Source: Paraburkholderia caballeronis
Lineage (GTDB): Bacteria; Pseudomonadota; Gammaproteobacteria; Burkholderiales; Burkholderiaceae
NCBI RefSeq assembly: GCF_900104845.1
Contig: NZ_FNSR01000003.1
Location: forward strand, 992,001-1,056,000
DNA length: 64,000 nucleotides
Reading direction: 5' to 3'
Below, piece after piece: positions 62,129 through 64,000 of this stretch. A program made the position numbers and the translations under genes. The first letter of the stretch is position 1, and each line of letters starts with the position of its first letter. Below the pieces are notes generated by a model that did no database searches, was not told the origin of the DNA, and worked only from the letters and a program-made list of their open reading frames with translations.

Positions 62129-62860
62129 ATGATGAGATTGCCCCTGGGCCGCAACCGGCGTACCCCTGTCACCCCCGCATCGGACATCGCGGCCTCGCGA
62201 GAAGCGGGGATGCGTGATCTGCTGCGCGATACCGCGCTGCTGGTGACGTCGCTCGCGAGCGGCGGCGCCGTGCCGGACGCCACTTCGTTTCGCCAGCGCT
62301 GCCGGCAGATCACGGGGCTGTTGGCCGAAGCCCTGGAGCGCCTCGGTTATCCCGAAGACGTGCGGCGCGAGGCGCTGGTCGCCCAATGCGGCGTGCTCGA
62401 CGAGATGGCGTTGCGCTATCTGCCCGCCGCAGCCCGAATCGACTGGGAGCAACGGCCGATGCAGGTCGAACGCTTTTCGATCCATGACGCCGGCCGGCGC
62501 GTCATCGACTGCATCGAGACGCATCTGCAAAAAGCCTCGCCCGACGTCGATCTGCTCGAATGCTACGCGGCGATTCTCGGCATGGGATTCGTGGGCCGCT
62601 ACGCCCGCGACGGGCAGGCAAAGCGCGCCGCGTTGATCGCGACGCTCAATGCCCGGTTGCAGGAGCTTCGCGCGCCGACGGACGAACCTTTCCTGACCGA
62701 TCCGGCGGGGACGCAGCTTGCCACCGGCTTTTACCGGTCGGCGCCGTGGATCATCGGCGCGCTCGCGTGCATCGCGGCCATGGCCGTATGGATTGCCGCG
62801 AACCGAACCCTCGATACGCAGTTCGCGCACATGACGCCTGCCAAGGTCGGACAGCCATGA
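62129..62860 (+). CDS. tssL: T6SS inner-membrane protein TssL (DotU family), cluster 2
   Basis: A 243-residue TssL paralogue: LLRDTALLVTSLASGG, RREALVAQCGVLDEMALRYL, FSIHDAGRRVIDCIETHLQK, LLECYAAILGMGFVGRYARD, and a C-terminal anchor (SAPWIIGALACIAAMAVWIA). Its N-terminus is about 20 residues longer than in cluster 1; ATG 62210 would give a cluster-1-like start, and no strong ribosome site distinguishes them. The stop overlaps tssM by four bases (ATGA). No peptidoglycan-binding domain is present. Confidence 0.93.
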   Translation: MMRLPLGRNRRTPVTPASDIAASREAGMRDLLRDTALLVTSLASGGAVPDATSFRQRCRQITGLLAEALERLGYPEDVRREALVAQCGVLDEMALRYLPAAARIDWEQRPMQVERFSIHDAGRRVIDCIETHLQKASPDVDLLECYAAILGMGFVGRYARDGQAKRAALIATLNARLQELRAPTDEPFLTDPAGTQLATGFYRSAPWIIGALACIAAMAVWIAANRTLDTQFAHMTPAKVGQP

Positions 62861-64000
62861 AGTCCGATCTGCCCGAACTCGCCGCGCGTTCCACCCCGTC
62901 ACAGGCAACCGGCCATGCGGGCCTCGGTTATCCGCTGCGCCTGATGATCGCGTTGGCGATCGCGCTGGCGATCGCCGTGATCTGGCTGGTGGCCAAACCC
63001 GGCTCCGGTATCGCGTCGGCGATCACGGCTGCCGTCGTCATCGTGGGCCTCGCGCCGATACTCTGGCGCACCCGGCTGCTGGCCAGCGCGCGCAGCGACA
63101 ACGATCACGTGCTGGCCGCACTGGGCGCGGCAACCGCCGACATTCCGCTGCGCCTGCGCACCCGTATGCCGCTCGTGCTGGTCACGGGCGACGACCTGCC
63201 CGCGCTGTTCGACCGGCACGACGGCAAGCGGTTTGCGCACGTCGGCGACGGCGCTGTCTGGCTGCGCGTCGACCGGCCTCAGGATCTGCCCGGCATGGCG
63301 GTCGCCGTCAGACAGTGGCGTGATGGGCGCGCGCCAGACGGTGTCGTGCTGTCCGTCGCGCCCGCCCGTTATCCGGACGCGGATCTGCTCACGCAGTCAC
63401 TGCGCGTGGTGCGGCAGGCGGCGGCGGACGCCGCGCGCAGGCTCGGCTCGCGCCCGCTGCCTGGCTACGTCGCGGTCTATCAACGGCTCTCGGCTGCAAG
63501 TGTTCCCGGCGTTTCAACCGAACTGCGGCTGGAAACAGCATCGGCCGATCTGCTCACCCCGCAGTGGTACGGCGTCTCGTCCGCTGCGGGCAGCGTGGAC
63601 CCGCAGCGTTTCGAAACCGTGATACGCGCAGCCGAAAACGACGCGTGGAACGACACGCAAACCGGTGTGCCGGCCACCCGGGCGGCGGCGCTCGCGTCGG
63701 TCATCGGCTGGACGCAGCGGACGGTCATTCACGCGCTCACCGATTCGCGGCAACCCGCGACGCCGTGGCTGCTCCACGGCGTGGGCTGGATCGACTGCGG
63801 ACCGGCCTGCGGGCCGGGCCATCCGTGGGAGCGCGACGTGCAGATGCGAACCGAGGTAGCTCGCGCGCACGGCGCCGCGTCGCCGCTGCCGTGGCCCCTT
63901 CCGCAGCCGCTGATCCGCACGATGCCCCGGCGGTTCTGGATGTCGCCGCGCGTCGTCGCCGTCGCTCACGCGCTCGCGTTGCTCGCGTGCGCCGCCGCCG
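62857..64000 (+). CDS. tssM: T6SS TssM (IcmF family), cluster 2, cut by the window end
   Basis: The first 381 residues of a TssM-like protein. The frame is open to the last base of the window. Two N-terminal helices (LMIALAIALAIAVIWLVA; IASAITAAVVIVGLAPILW) precede a cytoplasmic domain, and a third helix begins at the edge (VVAVAHALALLACAAAA). At the normal Walker A position the text is LVLVTGDDLPALFDRHDG, so there is no P-loop. Residues up to about RLRTRM are the intact equivalent of the segment fused to ClpV in cluster 1, which identifies the origin of that chimera. The rest of the protein and the remainder of the plus arm lie outside the window. Confidence 0.9.
   Translation, partial: MKSDLPELAARSTPSQATGHAGLGYPLRLMIALAIALAIAVIWLVAKPGSGIASAITAAVVIVGLAPILWRTRLLASARSDNDHVLAALGAATADIPLRLRTRMPLVLVTGDDLPALFDRHDGKRFAHVGDGAVWLRVDRPQDLPGMAVAVRQWRDGRAPDGVVLSVAPARYPDADLLTQSLRVVRQAAADAARRLGSRPLPGYVAVYQRLSAASVPGVSTELRLETASADLLTPQWYGVSSAAGSVDPQRFETVIRAAENDAWNDTQTGVPATRAAALASVIGWTQRTVIHALTDSRQPATPWLLHGVGWIDCGPACGPGHPWERDVQMRTEVARAHGAASPLPWPLPQPLIRTMPRRFWMSPRVVAVAHALALLACAAA

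Overview
The window reads as the chromosome of a high-G+C betaproteobacterium, most likely Burkholderiaceae (Paraburkholderia, Burkholderia, Trinickia or a close relative). The evidence is uniform GC-rich codon third positions, an MdtABC-type efflux operon with its own outer-membrane channel, GlgX, a divergent PACE exporter/LysR pair, and Burkholderia-type T6SS clusters with the arm order B-C facing K-L. No rRNA, tRNA or CRISPR array was seen. Assignments rest on motif reading, not on database searches.

Layout from left to right. (1) 348-5428 is a four-gene chaperone-usher fimbrial operon: major pilin, chaperone, usher and two-domain tip adhesin. Two dyads lie upstream and a possible attenuator follows the pilin gene. 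(2) 5541-15061 holds an alpha-carbonic anhydrase (minus), a small membrane protein, an RcsB/BvgA-like regulator with an unorthodox hybrid kinase (overlapping ATGA), glycogen debranching enzyme GlgX, and a ferric-reductase-like flavohaem membrane protein (minus). (3) 15462-24702 is a tightly coupled RND tripartite efflux operon: adaptor, two different RND pumps, and an outer-membrane lipoprotein channel. (4) 25054-32188 is a series of small units: a PACE exporter with a divergent LysR regulator, an orphan CHAP/NlpC-like amidase, a QseBC/PmrAB-like two-component pair, a four-repeat membrane protein of the COG4705 type, and a long-form acyl-CoA dehydrogenase behind a TetR-type operator.

(5) 32296-57675 looks like an island of visibly lower G+C with insertion-sequence remnants at both edges. 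It carries T6SS cluster 1. The minus-strand arm runs tssB, tssC, vgrG, a Tle3-like lipase, a Tli3-like immunity protein, a small membrane protein, a PAAR tip, an unknown four-helix membrane protein, tssM, tssA, tssF, tssG, tssJ. The plus-strand arm runs tssK, tssL, a chimeric gene, tssE. The chimera is the most striking item here. It joins the first ~86 codons of a TssM-like protein in frame to a TssH/ClpV that has lost its N-terminal domain and first Walker A motif.

(6) From 57707 to the window end, at host-like G+C, lies a second, paralogous T6SS: tssA, tssC, tssB on the minus strand, and tssL plus the start of tssM on the plus strand. The tssM start there is the intact version of the segment fused to ClpV in cluster 1. 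No hcp (tssD) is present in either cluster within the window, and no second tssK, tssF, tssG, tssJ, tssE or tssH is visible. The two systems are probably interdependent, or one is decaying. The T6SS divergent promoter regions share a 16-bp dyad (ATTGA-N6-TCAAT).
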